From assembly GCA_963669415.2 (NCBI GenBank), contig CAXXPS010000003.1:1364001-1428000 (forward strand): a stretch of 64,000 nt of DNA, in the 5' to 3' direction. Below are positions 27,519 through 36,802 of this stretch, piece by piece. The notes beneath the pieces were generated by a model. The model ran no database searches and was not told the DNA's origin. It saw nothing but the letters and a program-made list of their open reading frames with translations. Numbering within the stretch: position 1 is the first letter of the stretch; each line of letters begins with the position of its first letter. The translations under genes were made by a program, and so were the position numbers. The DNA is from JAWKWH01 sp963669415. GTDB taxonomy: Bacteria; Pseudomonadota; Alphaproteobacteria; Rhizobiales; Rhizobiaceae.

Positions 27519-28695
27519 CATTTCAAAACGACTGCTCGGCATTGTGCCTGAAGGCGAAAACGACGGTTGGGAAGTGCACTTCGCCGCATTCGAACGCAAA
27601 TTGGCCGGTGAAGACATTCTCATGCTGTCCATCGGCGATCACGAGTTTGATACGCCTGAAGCAACTGTGGAAGCTTGTGTCCGGGCAGTCCGCGGCGGCC
27701 ACCACCACTACTCGGAAATTGCCGGAATGCCCGCACTTCGCGCCGCCATCGCCAAGATGACTGAAGTCTCGACCGGTGTGGAAACCAAGCCGGCGCAAGT
27801 GCTCGCGACGATCGGCGGTCAAGCAGCTCTTAATACCGCTTTGCTTGGTACGCTTGACCCGGGCGACCACGGCATCATGATCAGCCCTTACTACGTGACC
27901 TATCCCGGCGGTTTCAATTTTACCGGCGCATCGCACACGGTCGTTGATGCAAGCGCTGAAAACGGCTTCCAGCCCGATCCTGAGGACATTCGCGCCGCCG
28001 TCCGGCCGAACACGAAGTCGCTGCTGATCAATTCGCCGAACAATCCGACCGGCGCGGTCTATTCGCGGGACACGCTGGAGGCGATTGCCGATATTTGCCG
28101 TGAGCATGATTTGTGGCTCATTTCCGATGAAGTCTACTCCACGCACACCGGACCGGAACACCCGCACATCAGCCCACGTGTATTAGAGGGCATGAAGGAG
28201 CGAACGCTGGTGATCAACTCGCTCTCCAAGAGCCACGGCATGACCGGCTGGCGAGTGGGATGGCTGATTGCGCCGGAACGGTTTGCGCAGACGGGCAGAA
28301 ATCTCAATCTGATTTCCACCTATGGCTTGAACGACTTTGTCAGTCGCGCGGCCACCGAAGCGATTGAAAATGCCTACGGTGTTGACGAAATCACTCATAT
28401 TTACGCCAAACGCCAGGCCAAGTTTGTCGAGCTGATGCGCGGTATCAATTCGGTGACCGTGCGCGGTTCGGAAGGCGGCATGTATGTGATGTTGGACATT
28501 CGCGGCGTGGCCGCAACCGGACAGGAATTTGCCTGGGCGCTGCTGGATGCAGAGAAAGTCGCCCTGTTGCCCGGTGAAAGTTTCGGCTCGGCCGCCGCCG
28601 GTCACGTTCGCATTTCCATGTGCCAGACCGACGAGTTGCTCGAAGAGGCTGCTCTGCGTCTGAAGCGTTTCGTCACTTCCCAAAACTCGAACTGA
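27511..28695 (+). CDS. class I/II pyridoxal-phosphate aminotransferase
   Basis: A 394-residue fold-type I aminotransferase: NSPNNPTGAVY (174-184), SDEVY (205-209), and NSLSKSHGMTGWRVGW with the Schiff-base Lys240. The ATG at 27511 overlaps the methyltransferase stop by eight bases; a start at 27484 would deepen the overlap. Aspartate-aminotransferase-like in pattern. In this operon it may trim the amino acid left after demethylation, but the substrate is unknown. Confidence 0.88.
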   Translation: MPDISKRLLGIVPEGENDGWEVHFAAFERKLAGEDILMLSIGDHEFDTPEATVEACVRAVRGGHHHYSEIAGMPALRAAIAKMTEVSTGVETKPAQVLATIGGQAALNTALLGTLDPGDHGIMISPYYVTYPGGFNFTGASHTVVDASAENGFQPDPEDIRAAVRPNTKSLLINSPNNPTGAVYSRDTLEAIADICREHDLWLISDEVYSTHTGPEHPHISPRVLEGMKERTLVINSLSKSHGMTGWRVGWLIAPERFAQTGRNLNLISTYGLNDFVSRAATEAIENAYGVDEITHIYAKRQAKFVELMRGINSVTVRGSEGGMYVMLDIRGVAATGQEFAWALLDAEKVALLPGESFGSAAAGHVRISMCQTDELLEEAALRLKRFVTSQNSN

Positions 28696-28705
28696 GGGTC
28701 AGCTC

Positions 28706-31156
28706 ATGAAGCCGGTTCCATCCAAAGCGCGTGCTGTTGTCATTGGCGGCGGTGTGGCAGGTTGCTCGGTCGCTTATCACCTTGCCAAACAGGGGTGGAG
28801 CGATGTCGTGCTCCTGGAGCGCAAACAACTGACCTGTGGTACCACGTGGCACGCGGCCGGTTTGATCGGTCAGTTGCGGGCTACCGCCAACATGACCCGG
28901 TTGGCCCATTATTCCAAAGACCTCTATCTCAAGCTCGAAGAGGAAACGGGCGTTGCGACGGGCCTGCGCCAATGCGGTTCGATTACCGCCGCGTTGACCG
29001 AAGAGCGCAAGGAGGAAATCTACCGACAGGCATCCATGGCCCGCGCCTTTGGTGTCGCCGTGGAAGAAATTTCGCCCAATGAAGCCAAGGAGCGCTATCC
29101 GCATCTGAATATTGAGGATGTCGTTGGCGCCGTCTGGTTGCCCGAAGATGGTCAGGGCGACCCGGCCAACATCGCGCTGGCGCTGGCAAAGGGAGCCCGC
29201 CAGATGGGGGCAAAAACCATCGAGGGTGTGAAAGTTACCGCTATCCATACCAAGGATGGCCGCGTTACCGGCGTCTCCTGGCAGCGCGATGGCGCCGACG
29301 AACAAGGTGAAATCGAAGCCGATTTCGTCGTCAATTGCGCCGGCATGTGGGGACATGAAGTCGGTCGCATGGCCGGCGTCGCTGTGCCGCTTCACGCCTG
29401 CGAGCATTTTTACATCGTCACCGAACCGATGCCTGGGCTGGGGCAGCTGCCGGTGCTGCGTGTGCCGGACGAATGCGCCTATTATAAGGAAGATGCCGGC
29501 AAGATGCTGCTCGGCGCGTTCGAGCCCGACGCCAAGCCCTGGGGTATGGACGGTATTCCCGAGACTTTCTGCTTCGACCAGCTGCAAGAGGATTTCGACC
29601 ATTTCGAGCCGATCCTGGAACGGGCGGTCAATCGCTTCCCTGCCCTTGCCGAGGCCGGAATTCACACCTTCTTCAACGGACCTGAGAGTTTTACTCCGGA
29701 TGACGCCTATCACCTCGGCGAGGCGCCGAATCTGAAGAACTACTTTGTTTGCGCCGGTTTCAATTCAATCGGGATTCAGTCTTCCGGTGGCGCCGGAATG
29801 GCCCTGGCTTACTGGATGGAAAACGGCCATCCGCCATTCGATCTTTCCGACGTGGACATCCGGCGCATGCAGCCATTTCAGGCCAACAAGACCTATCTGT
29901 TCGAGCGCTCCAAGGAAACGCTCGGCCTGCTCTACGCCGATCATTTTCCATACCGCCAGATGGCGACGGCACGCGGTATCCGCCGCACTCCGTTTCACGA
30001 GCACCTCAAAGCGCAGGGTGCGGTATTCGGGGAAATCGCCGGCTGGGAGCGGGCGAACTGGTTCGCCAATGAAGGCCAGGCGCGCGAATACCAATACTCC
30101 TGGAAGCGGCAGAACTGGTTCGACAATTGCGCAGCCGAGCACATGGCAGTTCGCACCAATGTCGGCATGTACGACATGTCGTCCTTCGGCAAAGTCCGCG
30201 TAGAGGGACCGGATGCAGAAGCCTTCCTCAACTATATCTGCGGTAATGACATGTCGGTGCCTGACGGCAAGATCGTCTATACCCAGTTCCTCAATGATCG
30301 CGGCGGCATCGAGGCCGATGTCACGGTGACCCGGTTGTCGGAAACCGCCTACATCGTCGTCACGCCGGCAGCCACATTGCAGCGGGAACTGTCGTGGATG
30401 CGCCGGCATCTGGGCGAACGCCGGGCGGTAATAACCGATGTCACCGCGGCAGAGGGCGTTCTTGCAGTCATGGGGCCGAATGCACGGGAGTTGCTGAAGA
30501 AAGTTTCGCGACACGATTGGTCGAACGAAAACCATCCGTTTGGTTCCGCCCACGACATTGAACTGGGCATGGGGCTGGCACGTGCGCACCGCGTTTCCTA
30601 TGTCGGCGAGCTTGGCTGGGAACTCTACATCTCGTCAGACATGGCCGCGCACGCTTTCGAAACGCTTTGGGAGGCGGGACAAGATTTCAATCTGAAGCTC
30701 TGCGGCATGCACATGATGGATTCCTGCCGCATTGAAAAGGCCTTCCGCCATTTCGGTCACGACATCACCGACGAAGACCACGTGCTGGAGGCGGGACTTG
30801 GCTTTGCGGTAAAGTCCAACAAACCCGATTTCATTGGCCGCGAAGCGGTGTTGCGCAAGCGGGAGGATGGATTGGCCAACAGAATGGTTCAGTTCAGGCT
30901 GACGGACCCGGAACCACTGCTCTATCACCACGAACCGGTGGTGCGGGACGGCGAAATCGTCGGCTATCTGTCATCGGGCAACTACGGGCACCATCTCGGC
31001 GGTGCCATCGGCATGGGCTATGTGCCTTGCAAGGGCGAGAGCGTGGAGCAGGTCCTGGCCTCGTCCTACGAAATCGAAGTTGCCGGAACGCGAATAAATA
31101 CCGAAACTTCACTGAAGCCGATGTATGATCCGAAGAGCGAGCGGGTGAAGGTGTAA
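28706..31156 (+). CDS. FAD-dependent dehydrogenase with GcvT domain (dimethylglycine/sarcosine dehydrogenase family), copy 2
   Basis: An 816-residue relative of the gene at 23708 with the same order: FAD domain (VVIGGGVAGCSVAYHLAKQG), GTTWHAAGL with His49 as presumed covalent FAD site, VVNCAGMWG, then a GcvT-like domain (NWFANEGQAREYQYSWKRQN, MSSFGKVRVEGPDAE, YVGELGWELY, MMDSCRIEKAFRHFG). This copy is closer to canonical DMGDH (TTWHAAGLIGQLR) than copy 1 (STWHAAGNVPTFS). Two different enzymes suggest two successive N-demethylations. GAGGG precedes the ATG. Confidence 0.9.
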   Translation: MKPVPSKARAVVIGGGVAGCSVAYHLAKQGWSDVVLLERKQLTCGTTWHAAGLIGQLRATANMTRLAHYSKDLYLKLEEETGVATGLRQCGSITAALTEERKEEIYRQASMARAFGVAVEEISPNEAKERYPHLNIEDVVGAVWLPEDGQGDPANIALALAKGARQMGAKTIEGVKVTAIHTKDGRVTGVSWQRDGADEQGEIEADFVVNCAGMWGHEVGRMAGVAVPLHACEHFYIVTEPMPGLGQLPVLRVPDECAYYKEDAGKMLLGAFEPDAKPWGMDGIPETFCFDQLQEDFDHFEPILERAVNRFPALAEAGIHTFFNGPESFTPDDAYHLGEAPNLKNYFVCAGFNSIGIQSSGGAGMALAYWMENGHPPFDLSDVDIRRMQPFQANKTYLFERSKETLGLLYADHFPYRQMATARGIRRTPFHEHLKAQGAVFGEIAGWERANWFANEGQAREYQYSWKRQNWFDNCAAEHMAVRTNVGMYDMSSFGKVRVEGPDAEAFLNYICGNDMSVPDGKIVYTQFLNDRGGIEADVTVTRLSETAYIVVTPAATLQRELSWMRRHLGERRAVITDVTAAEGVLAVMGPNARELLKKVSRHDWSNENHPFGSAHDIELGMGLARAHRVSYVGELGWELYISSDMAAHAFETLWEAGQDFNLKLCGMHMMDSCRIEKAFRHFGHDITDEDHVLEAGLGFAVKSNKPDFIGREAVLRKREDGLANRMVQFRLTDPEPLLYHHEPVVRDGEIVGYLSSGNYGHHLGGAIGMGYVPCKGESVEQVLASSYEIEVAGTRINTETSLKPMYDPKSERVKV

Positions 31157-31186
31157 CCCACCGCCACGGCCCGAGCGGAGGACCAA

Positions 31187-31510
31187 ATGGCGACAGCCGA
31201 CGATTTGACCAGAATTGCGCTTTCACTTGAAGGTACGGTCGCCTCGCCGCATTTCGAGCGCACGGCTTTCAAGGTGAAGCGTAACTACGCGACTTTGGCC
31301 GCCGACGGATTGACGGCCAACCTCAAACTTGCGCCTGATGAGCAGGAACTGAAATGCCTTACCCATGGCGAGGCCTTTACGCCTATTCCCAACGCTTGGG
31401 GCAAACAGGGCTGGACAACCGTCAGTCTTGCCGCAGTGAACATCGAGGAACTGAGCGCGGCACTGGAAATGGCCTGGCGGCATGCGCTGCCGAAAAGCAA
31501 GCAGCGTTGA
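31187..31510 (+). CDS. MmcQ/YjbR family protein
   Basis: A 107-residue protein of the MmcQ/YjbR (DUF419, CyaY-like fold) family: ALSLEGTVASPHFERTAFKV, then LTANLKLAPDEQ and the C-terminal NAWGKQGWTTVSLAAV with ELSAALEMAWRHA. GGAGG precedes the ATG. The family is often labelled DNA-binding on structural grounds, without known function. Cotranscription with the demethylation genes is likely from the 30-bp gap. Confidence 0.85.
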   Translation: MATADDLTRIALSLEGTVASPHFERTAFKVKRNYATLAADGLTANLKLAPDEQELKCLTHGEAFTPIPNAWGKQGWTTVSLAAVNIEELSAALEMAWRHALPKSKQR

Positions 31511-31540
31511 CGCGCACTGCCGCTTTGATAAACCGCTGTC

Positions 31541-32785
31541 ATGACCGCATTTTTTTCCGCCACCCCCGGCACGTCATCCGACATTGACGGCGCTACAGCC
31601 TGGATCCGCATGGCAGCGTGCCTCGTGCTCGCCACCATGGGCGGGGCCGGTATGTGGTCGATGGTCGTCGTACTTCCGGAAGTGCAGTCGGAGTTCGGGC
31701 TGGAACGCGGCACCGCGTCACTTGCCTACACCGCTGTCATGTCGGGCTTTGCCATTGGCAATCTTCTCTTCGGCAGGGCGATCGACCGGTTAGGTGCCGC
31801 CGTGCCCGTGGCGATTGGCGCCTGCATGCTGGCGTTGGGTTTCATCATCGGCTCGTTTGCCGCCGCATATTGGCAGTTCGTGGCCCTTCAGGGCCTGCTG
31901 ATCGGCATCGGTTCGGCGGTCAGTTTTGGCCCCATGCTGGCCGACATCTCCCACTGGTTTCAAAAGCGGCGTGGCATTGCCGTTACCGCGGTTGCGTGTG
32001 GCAACTATATTGCCGGTGTGCTGTGGCCGCTGGTCATGCAACCAATGCTGAACGCCGGCGGTTGGCGCTTTGCCTATCTGCTGATGGGGCTGATCTGTTT
32101 GGCGGTAAGCCTGCCGCTTGCGGCGATGCTGCGCCGCCGGTCGCCTCACCTTGCGGCTGCAGCAAACGGCCAGGCGGAGGCCGGATTGTTGTCGGCCGCT
32201 GTTTCGCACAGAACCTTGCAGTGGATATTGGTACTGGCCGGGATAGCCTGCTGCGTCGCCATGTCGATGCCGCAGGTGCACATCGTTGCCTATTGTGTCG
32301 ACCTTGGCTTCGGCGTCGCACGCGGTTCGGAGATGCTCGCTGTCATGGCAGGGGCCGGCATCGTATCGCGTATTGTATCCGGCTTACTTGCCGACCGTAT
32401 CGGCGGGATCAGAACATTGCTGATCGGATCAACCGGGCAGATGCTGGCGCTGTTCCTGTTTCTGCCTTTCGACGGGCTGGTTTCGCTCTATGTTGTCTCG
32501 ATGATCTTCGGCCTGTCGCAGGGCGGAATTGTTCCCATGTACGCCATTGTCGTGCGCGAATACATGCCCGCGCGCGAAGCCGGCAGCCGGGTCGGTGTGG
32601 TTATCATGGCGACGATCGTAGGCATGGCGCTTGGTGGCTGGCTTTCGGGCGAGATCTACGACCTCACCGGCTCCTACCAGGCCGCTTTCATCAACGGGAT
32701 TGCCTGGAACCTGGCCAATATGGCGATCATCGGTACGATTCTGTGGCGTTCCAGGCCGCGATCGCCCGTGAGCGCAGTTGCATAG
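31541..32785 (+). CDS. major facilitator superfamily transporter
   Basis: A 414-residue carrier with about 12 hydrophobic helices, the MFS loop 2-3 motif FGRAIDRLGAAVPVAIGA, the matching LADRIGGIRTLLIG between helices 8 and 9, and repeated glycine-rich helices. It resembles the monocarboxylate/oxalate-formate antiporter branch. It is the only transporter in the 23-34 kb cluster, so it is the best candidate for substrate uptake or product efflux. Direction and cargo are unknown. Confidence 0.88.
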   Translation: MTAFFSATPGTSSDIDGATAWIRMAACLVLATMGGAGMWSMVVVLPEVQSEFGLERGTASLAYTAVMSGFAIGNLLFGRAIDRLGAAVPVAIGACMLALGFIIGSFAAAYWQFVALQGLLIGIGSAVSFGPMLADISHWFQKRRGIAVTAVACGNYIAGVLWPLVMQPMLNAGGWRFAYLLMGLICLAVSLPLAAMLRRRSPHLAAAANGQAEAGLLSAAVSHRTLQWILVLAGIACCVAMSMPQVHIVAYCVDLGFGVARGSEMLAVMAGAGIVSRIVSGLLADRIGGIRTLLIGSTGQMLALFLFLPFDGLVSLYVVSMIFGLSQGGIVPMYAIVVREYMPAREAGSRVGVVIMATIVGMALGGWLSGEIYDLTGSYQAAFINGIAWNLANMAIIGTILWRSRPRSPVSAVA

Positions 32786-32824
32786 TAACTGGACGGAGTA
32801 TCCGGACCGCGATACGTTTCCACG

Positions 32825-33823
32825 ATGCCGCGCGAAAATCCGTATCGTCCCTTCACACCCGACCCGGAACAAATGGCCTGTGCACCGGATGTTTCGGGCA
32901 ACGACGTCAATGGCCTGGGTGAAGCCGAAAAACGCAATCCCCGAATGGTCTATTGGTCGCCAGATCCAGACAACATTCCGCACGGCAAACTGCAGCGCTG
33001 GTTTTACGGCGTCGATCCGGGCAACCCGCATTTGAAAGAAGCACGTGAATGGCGGGCAAAGGTCACCGATGTCCAAATGCCCGACGTCGCCCCAAAGTCA
33101 GCAGAGCGTTCGCCTGATGAATGGACCGGACTGCTGGCGCATTTCGTCGATGATGGTACCTGCGACATGACCGGTGTGGCGGAGATGTCGCCGGAATGGA
33201 TCTACGAAGGCCGCCGGGTGGATTTCCGCAATATCATTGTCATCGGTGTGCAGCATGATTACGAGGAAATTGCCACGGCGCCACTGGCCACCGCTGGCGC
33301 TGAGGTCGTGCGGCAGTATGGGCGCGCAATGGCCGCCGCATTGCACATTGCCGCCTGGCTGAGGGAACAAGGCTGGGACGCCGAACCCGTCACCGGACCG
33401 ATGACCGGCAGCGTTGCCCTGATACCGCCTGCCCTGGCCTGCGGTTTCGGCGAACTGGGCAAGCATGGTTCAATCATCAATCCGGAATTTGGTGCCTCTT
33501 TCCGGCTGTCAGCCATCCTCACCGATGCGCCGTTTGCCACAACACCGGCGCGGGAATTCGGCATCGATGATTTCTGCTCGGCCTGCCGCATCTGCGAGGA
33601 TGCCTGCCCGCCGGAAGCGATTTTTCACGAGAAGCAAGTCGTGCGCGGTGAGACCAAGTGGTATGTCAACTTCGACAAATGCCTGCCGTTTTTCAACCAG
33701 ACCCACGGATGCGCGATATGTATCGCCGAGTGCCCGTGGAGCAGGCCCGGTGTAGGCCTCAATCTCGCTGAGAAATTGGCGCGAAGAGCCGACAGGCAGA
33801 CTGAGCAGAGTGATTTGAAGTAA
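32825..33823 (+). CDS. reductive-dehalogenase/QueG-like iron-sulfur protein
   Basis: A 332-residue cytosolic protein. The core matches the RdhA/epoxyqueuosine-reductase fold: ACGFGELGKHGSIINPEFGA followed by RLSAILTDAPF, then two 4Fe-4S ligand sets, C251/C254/C257/C261 (CSACRICEDACP) and C286/C296/C299/C303 (CAICIAECP). No Tat signal, so it is not a respiratory membrane dehalogenase; it lacks a fused flavin domain. Relatives bind cobalamin, which this sequence cannot confirm. It ends the demethylation cluster, so a corrinoid or electron-transfer role there is possible. True QueG is less likely given the context and long N-terminus. Confidence 0.75.
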   Translation: MPRENPYRPFTPDPEQMACAPDVSGNDVNGLGEAEKRNPRMVYWSPDPDNIPHGKLQRWFYGVDPGNPHLKEAREWRAKVTDVQMPDVAPKSAERSPDEWTGLLAHFVDDGTCDMTGVAEMSPEWIYEGRRVDFRNIIVIGVQHDYEEIATAPLATAGAEVVRQYGRAMAAALHIAAWLREQGWDAEPVTGPMTGSVALIPPALACGFGELGKHGSIINPEFGASFRLSAILTDAPFATTPAREFGIDDFCSACRICEDACPPEAIFHEKQVVRGETKWYVNFDKCLPFFNQTHGCAICIAECPWSRPGVGLNLAEKLARRADRQTEQSDLK

Positions 33824-33826
33824 TGC

Positions 33827-34267
33827 TCATAAATGCTTGGTCATGTGAACCTTGTTGCCGGTACGGCCCGTCTCGACCCATCCCAAATGGGCATAGAGGG
33901 CAACGTTTTCAGTCATCTTCACGTGTGTGCTTAAGTGGAGTTCGCCGATACCATTCTCGCGGCAATATCGCTCCGCGCTAACAATCAACTTTCCGCCGAT
34001 CCCCCGCCCGGCGTGATCGGGATCTACCGCGAGATTGGTCAGAACGGCTCGATCCCCCACGACGGCGACAATGATGCCGCCAACTATCAATTTGTCCAAT
34101 TCGGCAACCCACACATTGTGCTGCCGGATATCCTCATCAACGCCCTCCGAGACCGGCGGAAGATCTTCCAGTCGCGCCCGATAGGGTCGGTATGCTGCAT
34201 CGATCACACGGACGAGATCAGGGACGTCCGCAAGAACCGCTTTCCTGATAATGGGTGTAGTTGTCAT
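33827..34267 (-). CDS. GNAT family N-acetyltransferase
   Basis: A 146-residue acetyltransferase: VDPDHAGRGIGGKLIVSAER carries the acetyl-CoA pyrophosphate loop (Q/RxxGxG/A form) and ALYAHLGWVETGR the C-terminal strand. It lies downstream of the first TRAP operon, behind a hairpin, and converges on the Fe-S protein gene three bases away. The acceptor is unknown. Confidence 0.87.
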   Translation of the reverse strand: MTTTPIIRKAVLADVPDLVRVIDAAYRPYRARLEDLPPVSEGVDEDIRQHNVWVAELDKLIVGGIIVAVVGDRAVLTNLAVDPDHAGRGIGGKLIVSAERYCRENGIGELHLSTHVKMTENVALYAHLGWVETGRTGNKVHMTKHL

Positions 34268-34319
34268 GCTACATCCGGATCGTCGAGGGTGTGAAGGTCA
34301 GCGCTCTCTTGAACAAATC

Positions 34320-34341
34320 GGGGGCGCCGTTTGGCGCCCCC
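34320..34341 (-). terminator. GC-rich hairpin after the first TRAP operon
   Basis: A perfect 9-bp stem (GGGGGCGCC / GGCGCCCCC) with a 4-base loop lies 31 bp past the dctP stop. The T-run after it on the minus strand is weak (GATTTG), whereas AAATTTT follows on the plus strand. It probably ends the TRAP transcript or protects its 3' end. Confidence 0.7.
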
Positions 34342-34371
34342 AAATTTTCGTCCAGGCAGTTAATCCGTTCA

Positions 34372-35406
34372 TTATGAGTAACGGTAGGGTCTTCCTGCCT
34401 TGGCCATATCGGCGTTGTACTTGCGGAAGATCTCAACGACTTTCGCCTTGGTCTCCGACTCAGAGGCAATCTCGTCCCAGAACTTCACCGCGGCGTCTTC
34501 CACCTGCTGCCATTCGTTGTCCGGAATGGAAGTCAGCTGCATCTTGGTGCCATTGACGCGCAGGCTTGCCTCACCGCCCCAGTACCACCATTGGCGATAG
34601 TAGTGGCTTTGGTCAAAGCACACGCGCATCAGTTCTTTCAGATTGTCGGGAACTTCATTCCAGCGGTCCTGGTTGGCGAAGAAATGGCCGATCCAGGCAC
34701 CGGAAATGTTGTTGGTCAGGAAGTAGTTGGTCACGTCGGCCCAGCCCACCGTGTAGTCTTCGGTAATGCCCGACCAGGCGACACCGTCGAGTTCGCCAGT
34801 CTGCACGGCAACTTCGATGTCTTCCCATGGCAGCGTCACCGGCACCACACCAAACTGGCTCAAGAAACGCCCGGCCGTCGGGAAGGTAAAGACCCGCTTG
34901 CCCTGAAGATCAGCGAGACTGTTGATCGGATCCTTGGTGGCAAAATGGCACGGGTCCCAGGAGCCGGCGGAAATGTGCTGGACGCCGACCTTGGCGTATT
35001 CAGCTTCCCAAATTTCCTTCAAGCCGTATTGGTTGAACAGTACCGGCACGTCGAGCGAGTAACGTGATGCGAACGGAAAATATCCGCCGAACACCGTCAC
35101 TTCTGTCGGTGATGCCATGGAATCATCGTCCGATTGAACGGCATCGATCGTTCCTGCCTGCATGGCGCGGAACAGTTCTTCCGTCGGCACGAGCTGGTTC
35201 GACAGATAGAGTTCGATCTCCATCTGGTCACCGGCGATTTTGTTGAAGCTGTCGATCGCCGGTTTGACCACATGATCTGACAGAGGCGCGCCGGCATAGC
35301 TCTGCAGCCGCCATTTGATTTTGGATTGGGCGATTGCCGGCGTGGCCAGTGCCGCAGCCGGAGCAGCAATTGCGGCTCCTTTGATAAATTTGCGTCTTGT
35401 GGTCAT
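34372..35406 (-). CDS. TRAP transporter periplasmic solute-binding subunit (DctP family), set 1
   Basis: A 344-residue binding protein with a twin-arginine-like signal (MTTRRKFIKGAAIAAPAAAL, cleavage near AIAQ). The mature part begins KWRLQSYAGAPLSDHVV and contains YLSNQLVPTEELFRAMQAG and TGELDGVAWSGITEDYTVGW, typical of the TakP/DctP7-like branch that binds alpha-keto acids or related carboxylates. The ATG at 35406 has AGGGAG upstream. Genes for both membrane subunits lie immediately upstream. The ligand is not readable from sequence. Confidence 0.9.
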   Translation of the reverse strand: MTTRRKFIKGAAIAAPAAALATPAIAQSKIKWRLQSYAGAPLSDHVVKPAIDSFNKIAGDQMEIELYLSNQLVPTEELFRAMQAGTIDAVQSDDDSMASPTEVTVFGGYFPFASRYSLDVPVLFNQYGLKEIWEAEYAKVGVQHISAGSWDPCHFATKDPINSLADLQGKRVFTFPTAGRFLSQFGVVPVTLPWEDIEVAVQTGELDGVAWSGITEDYTVGWADVTNYFLTNNISGAWIGHFFANQDRWNEVPDNLKELMRVCFDQSHYYRQWWYWGGEASLRVNGTKMQLTSIPDNEWQQVEDAAVKFWDEIASESETKAKVVEIFRKYNADMAKAGRPYRYS

Positions 35407-35461
35407 GGTTTTCTCCCTTTTGTTGTCAACTTCGAACTCAACTCCCCGCAAACCGCCGACG

Positions 35462-36802
35462 TTACTGCCTGTAGACGTAGTCGGGCAGCCACAGCGCGAT
35501 CTGCGGAAACAGGATGATGATTGTCAGCGCCAGGATCATCACGCCGACAAACGGTATGATCGAGGTGTAAATGTCCTTCAGGCTGATTTCAGGCGGCGCC
35601 ATGGCCCGCATCAAGAACAGATTGTAGCCGAATGGCGGCGTCATGTAGGCGATCTGCGTCGTGATTGTGTAGAGAACGCCGTACCAGATCAGCACCTCAT
35701 TGCGCGGCAAGCCGAAATCCAGTTGCGCAACAAGTGGAATGTACAGCGGCGCAACGATCACCAGCATCGCGGTATCGTCCAGAAACGTGCCCATGATCAG
35801 GAATGAAGCCTGCATCAGGATCAAGATGATCCAGGGATTGAGACCAAGCTGTTCGGTGAACAGATTGTCGATTGCCCGCACGGCGCCCAACCCGTCGAAC
35901 ACGGCCCCAAAGCCGAGTGCGGCCAGTATGATCCACATGAACATGCAGGAGATCGCCAACGTCTGACGCACCGATACTTCAAACACGTCCTTGGTCATCC
36001 GGCCCTTGATCACGGCCGCAAAAAACGCCGTCAGCGCACCGACCGCGGAAGACTCGACCAAGCTGGTCCATCCGTTGACGAACGGCACCATCATCACGGC
36101 AAAAATCAGAATCGGCAAAAGGCCGGCGCGCAGCAGCCGCAGTTTCTCGGCCATCGGAACGTCGCGCTCCTCCTTGGGCAGCACGGGTCCAAGATGCGGT
36201 TGCAATCGGCAGCGAATGGCGATGTAGAGAATGAACATCCCCGCCATCATCAAACCGGGAAGAACGCCTGCGAGCCACAATTGCCCAACGGGTTGGCGCG
36301 CAATCATGGCATATAGCACCAACACGACGGATGGCGGCACAAGAATGCCAAGCGAAGACCCCGCCTGGATCACTCCGGTCACCATGCGCTTGTCATAGCC
36401 TCGGCGTAACAGTTCCGGCAGTGCGATAGTCGCGCCGATTGCCATGCCCGCTACCGACAACCCGTTCATGGCCGATATGAGCACCATCAGTCCTATTGTG
36501 CCAATTGCAAGACCGCCATGCACCGGCCCCATCCACACATGGAACATCTTGTAGAGGTCGTCGGCGATGCGGCTTTCCGACAACACATAGCCCATGAAAA
36601 TGAACATCGGCAGGGTCAACAGCGGATACCATTTCATCAGCTTCATCGCTGCGGAGAACGGAATATTCGAGCCGCCCGTTCCCCAAAGCATCAAAGCCGC
36701 AATTGCGGCGATGCCGCCGATCGCTCCGAAGACGCGCTGACCGGTAAACAGCATCAGCATCATCGATGAGAACATCAGGATTGCGATCATCTCGTAGGAC
36801 AT
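35462..36802 (-). CDS. TRAP transporter large permease (DctM family), set 1
   Basis: A 446-residue, about 12-helix permease: LMLFTGQRVFGAIGG near the N-terminus, VAGMAIGATIALPELLRRGY, GSSLGILVPPSVVLVLYAM, LGTFLDDTAM-like GTFLDDTAMLVIVAPLY, and YMTPPFGYNLFLMRAM, all standard DctM motifs. The ATG at 36802 shares a base with the small-subunit stop (TGATG). It drives sodium-coupled uptake with the DctQ and DctP partners beside it. Confidence 0.93.
   Translation of the reverse strand: MSYEMIAILMFSSMMLMLFTGQRVFGAIGGIAAIAALMLWGTGGSNIPFSAAMKLMKWYPLLTLPMFIFMGYVLSESRIADDLYKMFHVWMGPVHGGLAIGTIGLMVLISAMNGLSVAGMAIGATIALPELLRRGYDKRMVTGVIQAGSSLGILVPPSVVLVLYAMIARQPVGQLWLAGVLPGLMMAGMFILYIAIRCRLQPHLGPVLPKEERDVPMAEKLRLLRAGLLPILIFAVMMVPFVNGWTSLVESSAVGALTAFFAAVIKGRMTKDVFEVSVRQTLAISCMFMWIILAALGFGAVFDGLGAVRAIDNLFTEQLGLNPWIILILMQASFLIMGTFLDDTAMLVIVAPLYIPLVAQLDFGLPRNEVLIWYGVLYTITTQIAYMTPPFGYNLFLMRAMAPPEISLKDIYTSIIPFVGVMILALTIIILFPQIALWLPDYVYRQ

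Noticed and set aside
31618..32922. 434-codon frame overlapping the MFS gene in another frame
   Set aside because: Arg/His/Cys-rich translation, no membrane pattern, while the 31541 frame encodes a full MFS carrier.
32825..33823. Calling the Fe-S protein QueG
   Set aside because: The two Fe-S motifs fit, but the long N-terminus, operon context and RdhA-type core segment make tRNA modification less likely.
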